This document shows, in pieces, positions 26,739-35,856 of a stretch of 64,000 bases of DNA (position 1 is the stretch's first letter; the number at the start of each line of letters is the position of its first letter). This DNA comes from Nonomuraea guangzhouensis (GTDB taxonomy: Bacteria > Actinomycetota > Actinomycetes > Streptosporangiales > Streptosporangiaceae): assembly GCF_019396345.1 (NCBI RefSeq), contig NZ_JAHKRM010000013.1:186001-250000 (forward strand), read 5' to 3'. The notes beneath the pieces are model-generated. The model was not told where the DNA came from. It searched no databases and saw only the letters and a program-made list of their open reading frames with translations. The position numbers and the translations under genes are program-made.

Positions 26739-29700
26739 GTGACAACTGGCGCATACCTGAGATATCCACATCTGCACGGTGACCTGGTCACCTTCGTCGC
26801 CGACGACGATGTCTGGCTGGCACCCGTCACGGGCGGACGGGCATGGCGATTCACCGCCGACCGCACGGCCGCGACGTTCCCCAGGTTCTCTCCCGACGGC
26901 GCCCGCATCGCGTGGACCAGCCATCGTGAGGGACAGCCCGAAGTGTTCGCCGCCGAGCTCGACGGGGCCGAGGGCGAGCGGCTGACCCACTGGGGCAGCT
27001 CGACGACCGGCGCGCGCGGGTGGACCGCCGGCGGGGATGTGCTCGCGGTCAGCGCGGCGGGCGAGGGCGGGCGCACCAGGACCTGGGCGTACGCGGTGCC
27101 GCTCGACGGCGGCCAGGCGGTGCGCCTGCCGTACGGGTGGGTGAGCGAGGCCGCCGTCAGCGGGGACCGGGTCGCGGCCGTGTCCTCGATCTGGCGCGAG
27201 CCGTCACAGTGGAAGCGCTACCGGGGCGGCACGGCGGGCAAGCTCTGGGTCGACGCCGACGGGAGCGGTGAGTTCGCCCGGCTGTTCGCCGACAGCGACG
27301 CGCAGTACTGGTCGGCCATGTGGGTGGGCGACCGCGTCGCCTTCCTGGCCGACGTCGACGGCACCGGCAACGTGTACTCGGCCCTGCCCGACGGCTCCGG
27401 CCTGCGCCGGCACACCGGGCACGACGAGTTCTACGCCCGCCACGCCTCGACCGACGGGGAGCGGGTGGTCTACAGCCACGCCGGCGACCTGTGGCTGCTG
27501 GACAGCCTCGACGCCGAGCCGTACAAGCTGGAGGTCAAGCTCGGCGGGCCGCGTCCGGCTCGCGCGCGGCGACCGGCGCCGGCCCGCGTCGGCGGCTTCT
27601 CGCCGGACGAGACCGGCCGGGCGAGCGCGGTCGAGATCCGCGGCACCGCCCACTGGGTGACCCATCGCGACGGGCCCGCGGGCGCGTTGCGGGTGGAGCC
27701 CGGGGTCCGGGTACGGCTGCCGCGCGTGCTCGACTCCGACGGCCGGGCGGTCTGGGTGTCGGACGCCACCGGCGAGGACGGCCTGGAGATCGGCACGCCC
27801 GGCGGTGAGATCCGTACGCTGGCGGCGGGCGAGCTGGGCCGGGTGCTCCAGTTGGCCGCCTCGCCCGACGGCAAGCACGTGGCCGCGGCCACGCACGACG
27901 GGCGGCTGCTGGTCGTCGACCTCGAATCCGGAAATGTCCGGGAATTGGATCGCACCACGCAGGGCGATGTCAGCGGGCTGACGTTCTCGCCCGACTCGTC
28001 CTGGCTGGCCTGGGTACATCCGCACGACGAACGGCTGTCGCAGATCAGGATGGGCCGTCTCGACGGGACCTCGGTCATCGACGTGACGCCGCTGCGGTTC
28101 TCCGACTATGACCCGGTGTTCACCAGGGACGGGAAGCATCTGGCGTTCCTGTCGGTGCGGACGTTCGATCCGATTTACGACGCGCACGTGTTCGACCTGT
28201 CGTTCCCGGCCGGCTGCCGGCCGTACATCGTGCCCTTGCAGGCGACGACGCCCTCACCGTTCGACCCGAGCCTGCAGGGGCGCGGGTTCAACGGCGAGGA
28301 CGACAAGCCCGCCTCGGCCGCGGAGGAGAAGAAGGGCTCGGACAAGAAGGACGCCGAGCCGCCGCGCACCGAGGTGGACGCCGAAGGGCTGGCCTCGCGG
28401 GTGGTGCCCGTGCCCGTCCCCGCCGCGCACTACCGCAACCTGCGCACCGCCAAGGACGCGCTGCTCTGGCTGCGCCACCCGGTCGCCGGGCAGCTCGGCG
28501 ACGGCACCGACTCGGCGGCCGAGACCGTGCTGGAACGCTACGACCTCAAGAAGCGCGCCAAGGCCGAGCTCGGCAAGGAAGCGCGTGCCTTCGAGGTGAG
28601 CGGCGACGGCACCAGGCTCGTACTCAACGGCAAGAACGGCCTGCAGACCCGCGCCAGCGGCGAGGGCGACGAGGTCGTCACCATCGACCTCGACCGGATC
28701 ACGGTCCAGATCGACCCGATCGCCGAGTGGCGGCAGGGCTACGCCGAAGCCGGGCGGCTGATGCGCGACCACTTCTGGCGCGCGGACATGAACGGCGTCG
28801 ACTGGCAGGGCGCGCTCGACCGCTACGCGCCGCTGGTCGAACGGATCGGCTCCTACTCCGAGCTCATCGACCTGCTCTGGGAGGTACAGGGCGAACTGGG
28901 CACCTCGCACGCCTACGCCCGCGCCAGCGGCGGAACCTACGACCCGCGCCGCCGCCAGGGCCTCCTGGGCGCCGACATCACCCGCGACCCGGAAGGCGTC
29001 TGGCGCGTCGAGCGGATCCTGCCCGGCGAGTCGTCCGACCACGACGCGCGCTCACCGCTGCTCGCGCCGGGCGTCGCCGTGCGCGCGGGCGACGCGATCG
29101 TGGCGGTGGGCGGCCGGCCGGTCGATCCCGTACGCGGCCCGCTGGCCGCCCTGTCCGGCACGGCCGGCCAGCCCATCGAGCTGACCGTACGACCGGCCTC
29201 GGGTGGCGAGACGCGCCGGGTGGTGGTCACCCCGATCTCGGACGAGACCCAGCTGCGCTACCACGACTGGGTGGAGGGCCGCCGGGCCTACGTCAGGGAG
29301 GCGTCGGACGGGCGGCTCGGCTACCTGCACGTACCCGACATGGTGGCCTCCGGGTGGGCGCAGTTCCACCGTGACCTGCGTACGGAGATGGCCCGCGAGG
29401 GGCTGGTCGTGGACGTACGCGAGAACGGCGGCGGGCACACCTCCGAGCTCGTCCTGGAGAAGCTGTCCCGCCGGGTCTCCGGCTGGGCGCACGCGCGCGG
29501 CTACGAGCCGATGCGCTACCCGGAGGACTCGCCGCGCGGCCCGATCGTGGCCGTCACCGACGAGTTCGCGGGCTCGGACGGCGACATCGTCAGCGCGGGC
29601 ATCAAGAACCGGGGGCTCGGTCCGCTGGTGGGCACCCGGACGTGGGGCGGGGTGATCGGCATCGACTCGCGGTATTCGCTGGTGGACGGCACCGTGGTGA

Positions 29701-29909
29701 CCCAGCCGCGCTACTCGTTCTGGCTGGCGGGTCAGGGCTGGGGCGTGGAGAACTACGGCGTGGACCCCGACATCGAGGTGGTCATCACACCGCAGGACCG
29801 GGTGGCAGGCCGCGATCCACAGCTGGAGAAGGCGGTCGAACTCGCGCTCGCCGCCCTGGCCGAGAACCCCGCCGCCATGCCTCCCGACCTGCCGCCGCTC
29901 CCGGCCTGA
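26739..29909 (+). CDS. Tricorn-type S41 family peptidase
   Basis: Large cytosolic protease of 1056 aa that degrades oligopeptides from proteasome or Clp activity. Residues about 10-500 form beta-propeller repeats of the WD40/TolB kind (FPRFSPDGARIAWTS, LTFSPDSSWLAWV, VFTRDGKHLAFLS). Then come a charged linker (about 515-545), the tricorn core, a PDZ domain (about 745-840, PGVAVRAGDAIVAVGG) and the S41 catalytic domain with AGSDGDI, nucleophile S946. Length matches the roughly 1050-1100 aa of the family. Leaderless start predicted. It converges on the MalY-like gene across a hairpin. Confidence 0.93.
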   Translation: MTTGAYLRYPHLHGDLVTFVADDDVWLAPVTGGRAWRFTADRTAATFPRFSPDGARIAWTSHREGQPEVFAAELDGAEGERLTHWGSSTTGARGWTAGGDVLAVSAAGEGGRTRTWAYAVPLDGGQAVRLPYGWVSEAAVSGDRVAAVSSIWREPSQWKRYRGGTAGKLWVDADGSGEFARLFADSDAQYWSAMWVGDRVAFLADVDGTGNVYSALPDGSGLRRHTGHDEFYARHASTDGERVVYSHAGDLWLLDSLDAEPYKLEVKLGGPRPARARRPAPARVGGFSPDETGRASAVEIRGTAHWVTHRDGPAGALRVEPGVRVRLPRVLDSDGRAVWVSDATGEDGLEIGTPGGEIRTLAAGELGRVLQLAASPDGKHVAAATHDGRLLVVDLESGNVRELDRTTQGDVSGLTFSPDSSWLAWVHPHDERLSQIRMGRLDGTSVIDVTPLRFSDYDPVFTRDGKHLAFLSVRTFDPIYDAHVFDLSFPAGCRPYIVPLQATTPSPFDPSLQGRGFNGEDDKPASAAEEKKGSDKKDAEPPRTEVDAEGLASRVVPVPVPAAHYRNLRTAKDALLWLRHPVAGQLGDGTDSAAETVLERYDLKKRAKAELGKEARAFEVSGDGTRLVLNGKNGLQTRASGEGDEVVTIDLDRITVQIDPIAEWRQGYAEAGRLMRDHFWRADMNGVDWQGALDRYAPLVERIGSYSELIDLLWEVQGELGTSHAYARASGGTYDPRRRQGLLGADITRDPEGVWRVERILPGESSDHDARSPLLAPGVAVRAGDAIVAVGGRPVDPVRGPLAALSGTAGQPIELTVRPASGGETRRVVVTPISDETQLRYHDWVEGRRAYVREASDGRLGYLHVPDMVASGWAQFHRDLRTEMAREGLVVDVRENGGGHTSELVLEKLSRRVSGWAHARGYEPMRYPEDSPRGPIVAVTDEFAGSDGDIVSAGIKNRGLGPLVGTRTWGGVIGIDSRYSLVDGTVVTQPRYSFWLAGQGWGVENYGVDPDIEVVITPQDRVAGRDPQLEKAVELALAALAENPAAMPPDLPPLPA

Positions 29910-29938
29910 TCAGCAGGTCGTGGTCGGTCTGGAGCCGA

Positions 29939-29965
29939 CCGGCTGCCGCCCTTCTTGGCAGCCGG
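29939..29965. terminator. Hairpin between convergent genes
   Basis: Arms CCGGCTGCC and GGCAGCCGG (9 perfect pairs), 9-nt loop containing CTTCTT. It lies between the ends of the tricorn and MalY-like genes and can serve both. Confidence 0.65.
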
Positions 29966-29979
29966 CCGGCACCCGGCCT

Positions 29980-31122
29980 TCAGCTCCGGTGCGGTTGGCT
30001 TGGACCACCGCTGGTCTCCGCCTGTGCGATGCGGTCGAGGATCTCGGTCAGGAGGGGCTCGGTGGTGGCGAAGTTCAGCCGTACGCAGTGCGCGCCGCCG
30101 GGCCCGAACGTCGCGCCGTCGCTCAGCATGACCTTGGCATCGCGTTCGAGCATCTCCTGTACGCCAGGACGGCCGTAGTCGAGCCAGGCCAGGTAGGTGG
30201 CCTCGGGGATGCGGTACCTGACTCCCTCGGGCAGGCGGTCGGCGATCGTCCTGCGGTTCCTGTCGAGCAGGGCACGGGTCTCCTGAAGCCAGGCGTCACC
30301 GTGCCGCCAGGCCGCCACCGTCGCCTCCACACCGAACAGGTTGGCCGAGCCGTACAAGAAGGGCGGCTGCGCGTCGAGGGCCTTACGCAGCTCCGGCGAG
30401 CCGATGTGGGCGACCGAGCAGCGGATGCCGCCCAGGTTGAACGCCTTGGTCGCGGAGGTGAGCGTGACGGTCCGCTCGGGCAGGATGGTGGCGAACGGGA
30501 TGTGCTGGTGCGGGGCATGCGTGAGGTCGGCGTGGATCTCGTCGGAGATGACCAGCAGGTCGTGGCGTTCGGCAAGTTCGGCCAGCTCGGTCAGCTCCTC
30601 GCGGGTGAAGACCCGGCCGGTGGGGTTGTGCGGATTGACCAGCAGCAGCACCTTGCACCCGGACAGATCAGGCACCTCGAACCGCCACGAATCCCCGTCG
30701 GCGCTCAGCTGCAGGGGATGCAGCGGCCGATCCATGTTCTCCAGCGTGCCGAGGAACGGGGGATAGGCCGGAGTGTGTACGGCCACACCGTCGCCCGGGC
30801 GGGTCCATAGGTGGAGGAACACCTGGAGTGCCTGGTTGATGTCTGTATAACTGCGCACGTACTCGGGATCCGGCTGCCAGCCGTACCGGCTCCCCATCCG
30901 CTCGACGAACGCCTCGGCCAGGGGGCCGCAGCTGGGGTTGTCCAGCCAGGTGGGGTAGCCGAGGTCGCCGTGGGCTCGGCGCTGGAGGGCGGCGATGACC
31001 TCTGGGGCGGTGGGGAGGTCCATGTCGGCTATCCAAGCGGGGATGACGCCGGGGGCAGCTTTTGCCCATTTGAATCCGTCGTGTGTTGCCTTGAGGTCTT
31101 CTGCCCGTTTTATGTCGGTCAC
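29980..31122 (-). CDS. MalY/PatB family aminotransferase-fold enzyme (C-S lyase)
   Basis: PLP enzyme of 380 aa. Family features: WIADMDLPTAPEV near the N-terminus, NPHNPTGRVFTREEL (162-176), SDEIHADL and the PLP-binding lysine in SATKAFNLGG (K226). MalY/PatB proteins commonly act as cystathionine beta-lyases or other Cys-S-conjugate lyases, releasing pyruvate, ammonia and a thiol. WIADMD is the mark separating this group from true aminotransferases. GTG start. No methionine-pathway gene is adjacent, so the in vivo substrate is open. Confidence 0.88.
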   Translation of the reverse strand: MTDIKRAEDLKATHDGFKWAKAAPGVIPAWIADMDLPTAPEVIAALQRRAHGDLGYPTWLDNPSCGPLAEAFVERMGSRYGWQPDPEYVRSYTDINQALQVFLHLWTRPGDGVAVHTPAYPPFLGTLENMDRPLHPLQLSADGDSWRFEVPDLSGCKVLLLVNPHNPTGRVFTREELTELAELAERHDLLVISDEIHADLTHAPHQHIPFATILPERTVTLTSATKAFNLGGIRCSVAHIGSPELRKALDAQPPFLYGSANLFGVEATVAAWRHGDAWLQETRALLDRNRRTIADRLPEGVRYRIPEATYLAWLDYGRPGVQEMLERDAKVMLSDGATFGPGGAHCVRLNFATTEPLLTEILDRIAQAETSGGPSQPHRS

Positions 31123-31178
31123 GCGGTCATTTTAGAAACCCCCTCTGGTTTTGCCAGCCCCATCCCGAAGGCTCCGCG

Positions 31179-31919
31179 TCAGGACGGGGCGAGGACGCAG
31201 AACTCGTGGTCCTCCGGGTCGGTCAGGCACGTCCACGGGACGTCGCCCTGGCCGACATCGAGGTCGGTGGCGCCGAGGGCCCGCAGCCGGGCCACCTCCG
31301 CTGCTTTGTCGTCACCGGGGTACGGCAGCAGATCAAGATGGACGCGGTCTGGCACGGTCTTCACGTCGGGCGCACGGAGAAACTCGAGATACGGCCCGAC
31401 ACCCTTGGCGGAGCGCAACGCCGCATGATCGTCAGTCACCTCATGCAGGGTCCAGTCCACCGCCTCCCCCCAGAACCGGGCCATGGCCCGCGGATCCGCG
31501 CAGTCGACCACCACCGCGGCGATCGGCCCGGTGTCCCGGTAGATCTCCCGAGGCTCCAGCACGCAGAACTCGTTGCCCTCCGGGTCGGCGAGGACCGTCC
31601 ACGGGACGTCGCCCTGGCCCACGTCGGCGGGCGTCGCACCGAGATCCTGGAGGCGCGCGACCAACTCCGCCTGATGGGCCGCGGAGGTGGTGGCGAGATC
31701 GAGGTGCACACGGTTCTTCGTCGTTGTCTTGGCTTCCGGGACGGGAACGACGTCGACGCAGACGGCGACCGGGTCCGGCCAAACGGGGCCGCCGACGGGT
31801 CCGACGTAGGTGGTCACGCCAGGTCGGTAAACACTCCAGCCGAGCGCCTCCGCCCAGAACCGGCCGACCGCCAAGCTGTCAAGAGCCTTGATGTTCACCT
31901 GAACAGGTCGCAGTGCCAT
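31179..31919 (-). CDS. VOC family protein with two glyoxalase-like domains
   Basis: A 246-aa protein made of two tandem vicinal-oxygen-chelate modules (1-125 and 130-246). Both modules carry the same ending, VGQGDVPWT followed by DPE and EFCVL, so it arose by internal duplication. This glyoxalase_6-type family includes drug-binding and uncharacterised proteins; metal ligands such as HLDL occur in both halves (NRVHLDLAT, DRVHLDLLP). The reaction is unknown. A strong inverted repeat lies 22 bp upstream of the ATG. Confidence 0.85.
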   Translation of the reverse strand: MALRPVQVNIKALDSLAVGRFWAEALGWSVYRPGVTTYVGPVGGPVWPDPVAVCVDVVPVPEAKTTTKNRVHLDLATTSAAHQAELVARLQDLGATPADVGQGDVPWTVLADPEGNEFCVLEPREIYRDTGPIAAVVVDCADPRAMARFWGEAVDWTLHEVTDDHAALRSAKGVGPYLEFLRAPDVKTVPDRVHLDLLPYPGDDKAAEVARLRALGATDLDVGQGDVPWTCLTDPEDHEFCVLAPS

Positions 31920-31940
31920 GCCGGCGATCCTATGCGCCCG

Positions 31941-31969
31941 CTCTGTTACGGTCGCCGGCCGTAACAGAG
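31941..31969. promoter_or_regulatory. Long perfect inverted repeat before the VOC gene
   Basis: Arms CTCTGTTACGG and CCGTAACAGAG (11 perfect pairs) around a 7-nt centre. Directly beyond it are two copies of GATCAAC. Position favours an operator for the VOC gene; no regulator gene is adjacent. Confidence 0.5.
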
Positions 31970-32110
31970 ATCAACTCTCTGATCAACGCAATGGTCAGCT
32001 CGCCAAATGACGCGCTGAGCCACACCTGCCGCCTCTCCTGACATAACGGAATCATCACGGGATCTGCTCCCATGATGATCGGAGCGGATCATGTAGGCAG
32101 GGTTGACCCC

Positions 32111-32179
32111 ATGAAGCCCCTCGCGTACCGCCAGAGTGACTCCCCCTGGCTCTCGCCCACCCTCCTTCCTCAGGCGTAA
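32111..32179 (+). CDS. Short ORF duplicating the start of the next gene
   Basis: A 22-codon frame beginning MKPLAYRQSD and ending at a TAA five bases before the next gene's start. The following gene begins MEPLAYRQSG. The DNA also matches, so this is a partial duplication of the 5' end. It could be an upstream ORF or a relic. Confidence 0.4.
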   Translation: MKPLAYRQSDSPWLSPTLLPQA

Positions 32180-32183
32180 GGCG

Positions 32184-33257
32184 GTGGAACCTCTCGCCTA
32201 CCGTCAGAGCGGTATCCGGGAAACCGGACTGAATGCCCAGGAAATCCGGAAGGCTCTCGAAGGGCTCGCTGTTCCAGAGCTCCCCTGGGGGACGTTCGGC
32301 ATCGCCGGTGACTCGGCGAGAGACCGTCACAACCAGGCCAGTGACGAGTTCAACGGCCGGGCGCGGCGGGGCGTGGAGTCGGCCGAGGGCATCTCGCGCA
32401 ACCTGAACCTCACCGCGGACGGGTACGTGCGGGCCTCCAACGACGTCATGCGCGCGGTCCTTGCCGTCAGCCGCCACACGCAGCCTCTCGTACGCGGGGA
32501 CGCGCCTTCGCCGGAGTCGGAAGTCCGGAACGGTGTGGGACAGGGCCTCATGTCGCTCGGCACCACCGGTGCGACCCTCATCCGGCTGGCAGAGGCGTCC
32601 TCCTACTTCCAGCGCGGCTCGGCCGCCGGGATCGCGAACCTGTCGGCCGAGGCGGCGAAGATGGCGAACCTGAGCCAGCGCACGCTGTCCATGCTCAAGG
32701 TCGCCGCCACGATGTCGATCACGGCCGGAACCGGGCTCCTGCTCTGGCTGGTCACCGTGTCCTGGCACGACGAGAAGGTCGACGAGGCCATCGCGGCCTG
32801 GCGGCACGCCGCCAACTCCCTGGGCCAGACCTTCGGGGCCGGGGACCCGATGAAACTGGAGGCACTGGCGGCCGCGTGGCACGGCGGCGCCAAGGACGTC
32901 GCCGACCAGAAGCTACGCGACTTCGTCACCGCGGGTATCCAACTCGCCGACTACGCCGCGGGCCGGGCCGTCGGGTTGCAGGACGCGGTGAGGCAGCTGA
33001 ACCGGCTGCACTCGTACGCGTTCTGGACGACTGTGGGCGAGCTGGGATTGATCATGGCGCTGCGCCTGGTCGCGGCCGTCAATCCGGCTTCCCGGCTGGC
33101 TGCCATCAAGGTGGGGTGGCGGTTGTCCATGGCCCTTGTCGTGATTCAGGGGGCTATAACTGGGCGGCTGGAGTATCTGGTGGCGGAGTCCATGAAGAAG
33201 GACTCGGTGGGCGCTGGGCCGCCGGGGGTGGGAGAGACGGATTTCCCCCGCTTCTAG
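32184..33257 (+). CDS. Helical protein with ESX/EspC-like N-terminus and membrane segments
   Basis: A 357-aa protein of unknown function. Residues about 15-95 form a helix pair with PWGTFGIAGDSARDRHNQASDEF and a YVRASND end, recalling the WxG-type substrates and EspC-like proteins of type VII secretion in actinobacteria (resemblance, not proof). Hydrophobic segments lie at about 190-205 (SITAGTGLLLWLVTVSW) and 290-325. GTG 32184 is preferred because the translated start MEPLAYRQS is duplicated upstream from an ATG. No ESX core genes are in the window. Confidence 0.55.
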   Translation: MEPLAYRQSGIRETGLNAQEIRKALEGLAVPELPWGTFGIAGDSARDRHNQASDEFNGRARRGVESAEGISRNLNLTADGYVRASNDVMRAVLAVSRHTQPLVRGDAPSPESEVRNGVGQGLMSLGTTGATLIRLAEASSYFQRGSAAGIANLSAEAAKMANLSQRTLSMLKVAATMSITAGTGLLLWLVTVSWHDEKVDEAIAAWRHAANSLGQTFGAGDPMKLEALAAAWHGGAKDVADQKLRDFVTAGIQLADYAAGRAVGLQDAVRQLNRLHSYAFWTTVGELGLIMALRLVAAVNPASRLAAIKVGWRLSMALVVIQGAITGRLEYLVAESMKKDSVGAGPPGVGETDFPRF

Positions 33258-33296
33258 CCTTCCCAGGCGATCACGCGGCGGCAGCCACGCGGGGGC

Positions 33297-33352
33297 GGTC
33301 ACGCGGTGACCGCCAGGCGGGGACGGTCACGCGGTGACCGCCAGGCGGGGAC
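33297..33352. repeat. Two exact tandem copies of a 28-bp unit
   Basis: Units 33297-33324 and 33325-33352 are identical, with 8 bases of a third copy running into the SDR stop codon. Each unit begins with GGTCACGCGGTGACC, itself a palindrome, so the array makes consecutive hairpins between two convergent genes and may terminate transcription. Confidence 0.85.
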
Positions 33353-33354
33353 GG

Positions 33355-34128
33355 TCACGTGCGCGGGGCGATCGGGCCGAGGTAGGTGCCGCCTGAGACG
33401 TCGATGGTCTGGCCGGTCACCCACCGGCCTTGCGGCCCCGCCAGGAAGCCGATGACATCGGCGACGTCCTCGGGCTCGCCGAGCCGGCCGAGCGCGGTGA
33501 TCGCCTCCAGCCCGGCGACCACCTCGGGGATGGAGGTGAAGCCCGCGGTCAGGTCGGTCCGCACCGCGCCGGGCGCGACCGTGTTCACCGTGATGCCCCG
33601 CGCGCCGAGCTCGTTGGCCAGCGACGGAGCCATCGATTCCAGCGCCGCCTTGCTGATCGTGTAGCCGATCTGCGTGGAGACCGCGAACCGGCTGGCCGTC
33701 GAGCCCATGTTGATGATGCGGCCCCCGTCGTTCAGCAGCGGCAGTGCGCGCTGGATCACGAAGAACGGGGTGGCGACGTTGATCGCGAGCAGCCTGCTGA
33801 ACTCCTCCGGGGTGACCTGTGAGATCGGGTTGCCCGAGCCGATGCCCGCGTTGTTGACCAGGATGTCCAGCCCGCGTCCCGCCAGCCCCGCCGTCAGGCC
33901 CACGAACAGCTGATCCACCGCGCCCTCGTCACCGAACCGGGCCTGGACGGCGAACGCCCGGCCGCCTGCCGCCTCGATCCGCGCCACGGTCTCCTTGGCC
34001 GCGCCCTCGTCGCTGCCGTAGTGGACGGCGACCAGCGCGCCCTCGGCGGCCAGCCGCAGCGCCACCGCCCGGCCGATGCCGCGCGAACCGCCCGTCACCA
34101 ACGCCGTCTTGCCTGCCAGAACGTCCAT
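33355..34128 (-). CDS. SDR family oxidoreductase
   Basis: Classical short-chain dehydrogenase of 257 aa. Cofactor motif TGGSRGIG (14-21), NNAG (about 92-95), catalytic S in MGSTASRFA, and YTISK with the Tyr-Lys pair near 156-160. The acidic-residue region after the second strand (HYGSDEG) fits NADP(H) rather than NAD. Substrate unknown. ATG start without a clear strong ribosome site. The array of 28-bp repeats overlaps its stop. Confidence 0.9.
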   Translation of the reverse strand: MDVLAGKTALVTGGSRGIGRAVALRLAAEGALVAVHYGSDEGAAKETVARIEAAGGRAFAVQARFGDEGAVDQLFVGLTAGLAGRGLDILVNNAGIGSGNPISQVTPEEFSRLLAINVATPFFVIQRALPLLNDGGRIINMGSTASRFAVSTQIGYTISKAALESMAPSLANELGARGITVNTVAPGAVRTDLTAGFTSIPEVVAGLEAITALGRLGEPEDVADVIGFLAGPQGRWVTGQTIDVSGGTYLGPIAPRT

Positions 34129-34433
34129 CTCTGCTCCTCGCTCAGTGGCCGGGCCCTCGGTGGATCCGGCGATGGCTCAACAGTGACGGTGGCCGCTCAC
34201 CGTGGGCTCACCGACGGCTCACCGGCTGAGGAACTCGCCAGTGTTCCCGCCGCTCACCGACGACGGACGACCCAGGGTGGCGGCCCGCTGGCCGGTCGAA
34301 CGCCGTCAGCCGAAGGTGTCGTGGAGAGCGCCGCTGGACCGAGGACGCGGCCCGGCGCGAGGTTGGCCAGCAGGTCGAGCATCCGGTCACGGTGCAGGAG
34401 AAGGTCGAGAGCCGCTGGGCGCGGAGCTCCGGG
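34129..34433. other. Non-coding stretch, nothing recognised
   Basis: About 305 bp between the SDR and TetR genes. It contains several GCTCACCG-type repeats (34190-34255) and an open minus-strand frame around HRDRMLDLLANLAPGR that has no start and no recognisable family. It is the 5' region of the SDR gene; no convincing promoter could be picked. Confidence 0.4.
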
Positions 34434-35027
34434 TTACTCGGCGGGGCTTGTCTCCCCGTTCGCGTCACCCACGAGATGTTCGCGGACCGCGGTGAGGATG
34501 CGGTCGGACAGGTCGTCGTCGGCGCAGGCCCGTGACAACAGCACCGCTCCCACGATGGTGGACAACTCCACGAGCACCGCCTCCTCGTTCCCGTCGTCGA
34601 GCTGCCGCATCCCGTCGACCATGCCGCGCAAGCCGGTGGCGAACGCCTGACGCAGGGGGTCGCCGGGTTCCGCGCGGGCGGCGTCCACCGCGAGGGCCGG
34701 GCCGGGGCAGCCGAGGGCGGGGTTGTCGCGGTGCAGGGCCGACACATAGCCCGCCAGGAATTCGGTGCGGGCGCGGCCGGGGGTGGCGTGCTGGGTGAGG
34801 TCGTCCAGGGCGGTGGCCCGTTCGGCGAACGCGGCCGAGCAGGCCTGGGCGACCAGGTCGTCCTTGGAGCTGAAGTGGCGGTAGAAGCCGCCGTGGGTCA
34901 GCCCCGCCGCGGCCATCGCCTGCGGAACGCTCACCTTCTCGACGCCGTGCGCGCGCAGCAGCTTCGCCGTGGCCTCGATCACCTGCTCACGGTGCCGCTC
35001 GGCTTCGGCCTTGGATGCTCGGGGCAT
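34434..35027 (-). CDS. TetR family regulator
   Basis: Repressor of 197 aa. Helix-turn-helix at about 10-55 (REQVIEATAKLLRAHGVEKVSV, THGGFYRHFSSKDDLVAQ). The C-domain with NPALGCPGPALAVDAARAEP resembles TetR proteins that control a neighbouring SDR. It is divergent from the SDR at 35096, with a perfect 22-bp palindrome between the starts. ATG 35027 is chosen; longer in-frame starts would overlap the operator. Confidence 0.9.
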   Translation of the reverse strand: MPRASKAEAERHREQVIEATAKLLRAHGVEKVSVPQAMAAAGLTHGGFYRHFSSKDDLVAQACSAAFAERATALDDLTQHATPGRARTEFLAGYVSALHRDNPALGCPGPALAVDAARAEPGDPLRQAFATGLRGMVDGMRQLDDGNEEAVLVELSTIVGAVLLSRACADDDLSDRILTAVREHLVGDANGETSPAE

Positions 35028-35050
35028 GGTGGGTACACTTCCCTCACGAT

Positions 35051-35072
35051 ATAGATGATGCTCATCATCTAT
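35051..35072. promoter_or_regulatory. TetR operator
   Basis: Arms ATAGATGATG and CATCATCTAT, perfect 10-bp inverted repeat around CT, in the 68-bp divergent gap between tetR and the SDR gene. GATGATG-N2-CATCATC is a typical TetR dimer site. Confidence 0.8.
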
Positions 35073-35095
35073 TCTACTCAGAAGGAGGTCCGTCC

Positions 35096-35797
35096 ATGGT
35101 CGCGATCGAGAATTCCGTGGCGCTGGTGACCGGTGGCCAGCGCGGTCTCGGCAAGGCGTTCGCCGAGGCACTGGTGGAGCGCGGCGCGGCGAAGGTCTAC
35201 GTGACCGCGCGCAAACCCGCTACCAGTGATGATCCGCGAATCCTGCCCGTTGCCCTCGATGTCACCGATCAGGACGCGGTATCGTCCCTCGCCGCCCAGG
35301 CCCGGGAGGTGACCATCGTGATCAACAACGCCGGCGTGCTCATCCCGTCGCCGCTGCTGAAGGCGGACATGGCCGACGTGGTCGCCACGTTCGACACCAA
35401 CGTGTTCGGCGCGCTGCGAGTGGCGCGGACCTTCGCTCCCGTCCTGGCGGCCAACGGCGGTGGGGCGCTGGTCGACATGCACTCCGTGTTGTCCTGGGGT
35501 GCCGGCGCGGCGGCCTACGGTGCCTCGAAGGCCGCGCTGTGGTCGATCACGAACTCCCTGCGCGTCGAACTGGCCCCGCAGGGCACCCAGGTCGTCGGCG
35601 TGCACCTCGGCCTCGCCGACACCGACATGGTGGCCGGGATCTCGGCCCCGAAGGTATCGCCCGCCGAGGTCGCCATCGCGGTGCTGGACGGCCTCGAAAG
35701 CGGTGCCGACGAGGTGCTCGTGGACGAGGTCACCAGGCGGATGAAGGCGGCGCTGTCCGGCCCGGTAGGAGGGCTCACCGTGGCCATCGGACGTTGA
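35096..35797 (+). CDS. SDR family oxidoreductase
   Basis: Short-chain dehydrogenase of 233 aa. TGGQRGLG cofactor motif (14-21), NNAG in VINNAGVL, catalytic region MHSVLSWGAGAAAYGASKAA with Ser, Tyr and Lys. The second-strand end TARKP lacks an acidic residue, so NADP(H) is likely. AAGGAGGT lies 8 nt upstream, a near-perfect ribosome site, so it is strongly translated once derepressed. Controlled by the divergent TetR. Probably one transcript with the tautomerase 59 bp downstream. Confidence 0.92.
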   Translation: MVAIENSVALVTGGQRGLGKAFAEALVERGAAKVYVTARKPATSDDPRILPVALDVTDQDAVSSLAAQAREVTIVINNAGVLIPSPLLKADMADVVATFDTNVFGALRVARTFAPVLAANGGGALVDMHSVLSWGAGAAAYGASKAALWSITNSLRVELAPQGTQVVGVHLGLADTDMVAGISAPKVSPAEVAIAVLDGLESGADEVLVDEVTRRMKAALSGPVGGLTVAIGR

Positions 35798-35856
35798 GCC
35801 GTCTGACATTTGAGCTGTCAGGCGCGTAGCCGTCGAACCTCAAGGAGGCAGAGCAG

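Noticed and set aside
33297..33352. 28-bp repeats as a CRISPR array
   Set aside because: The copies are directly abutting with no spacers, and no cas gene is in the window.
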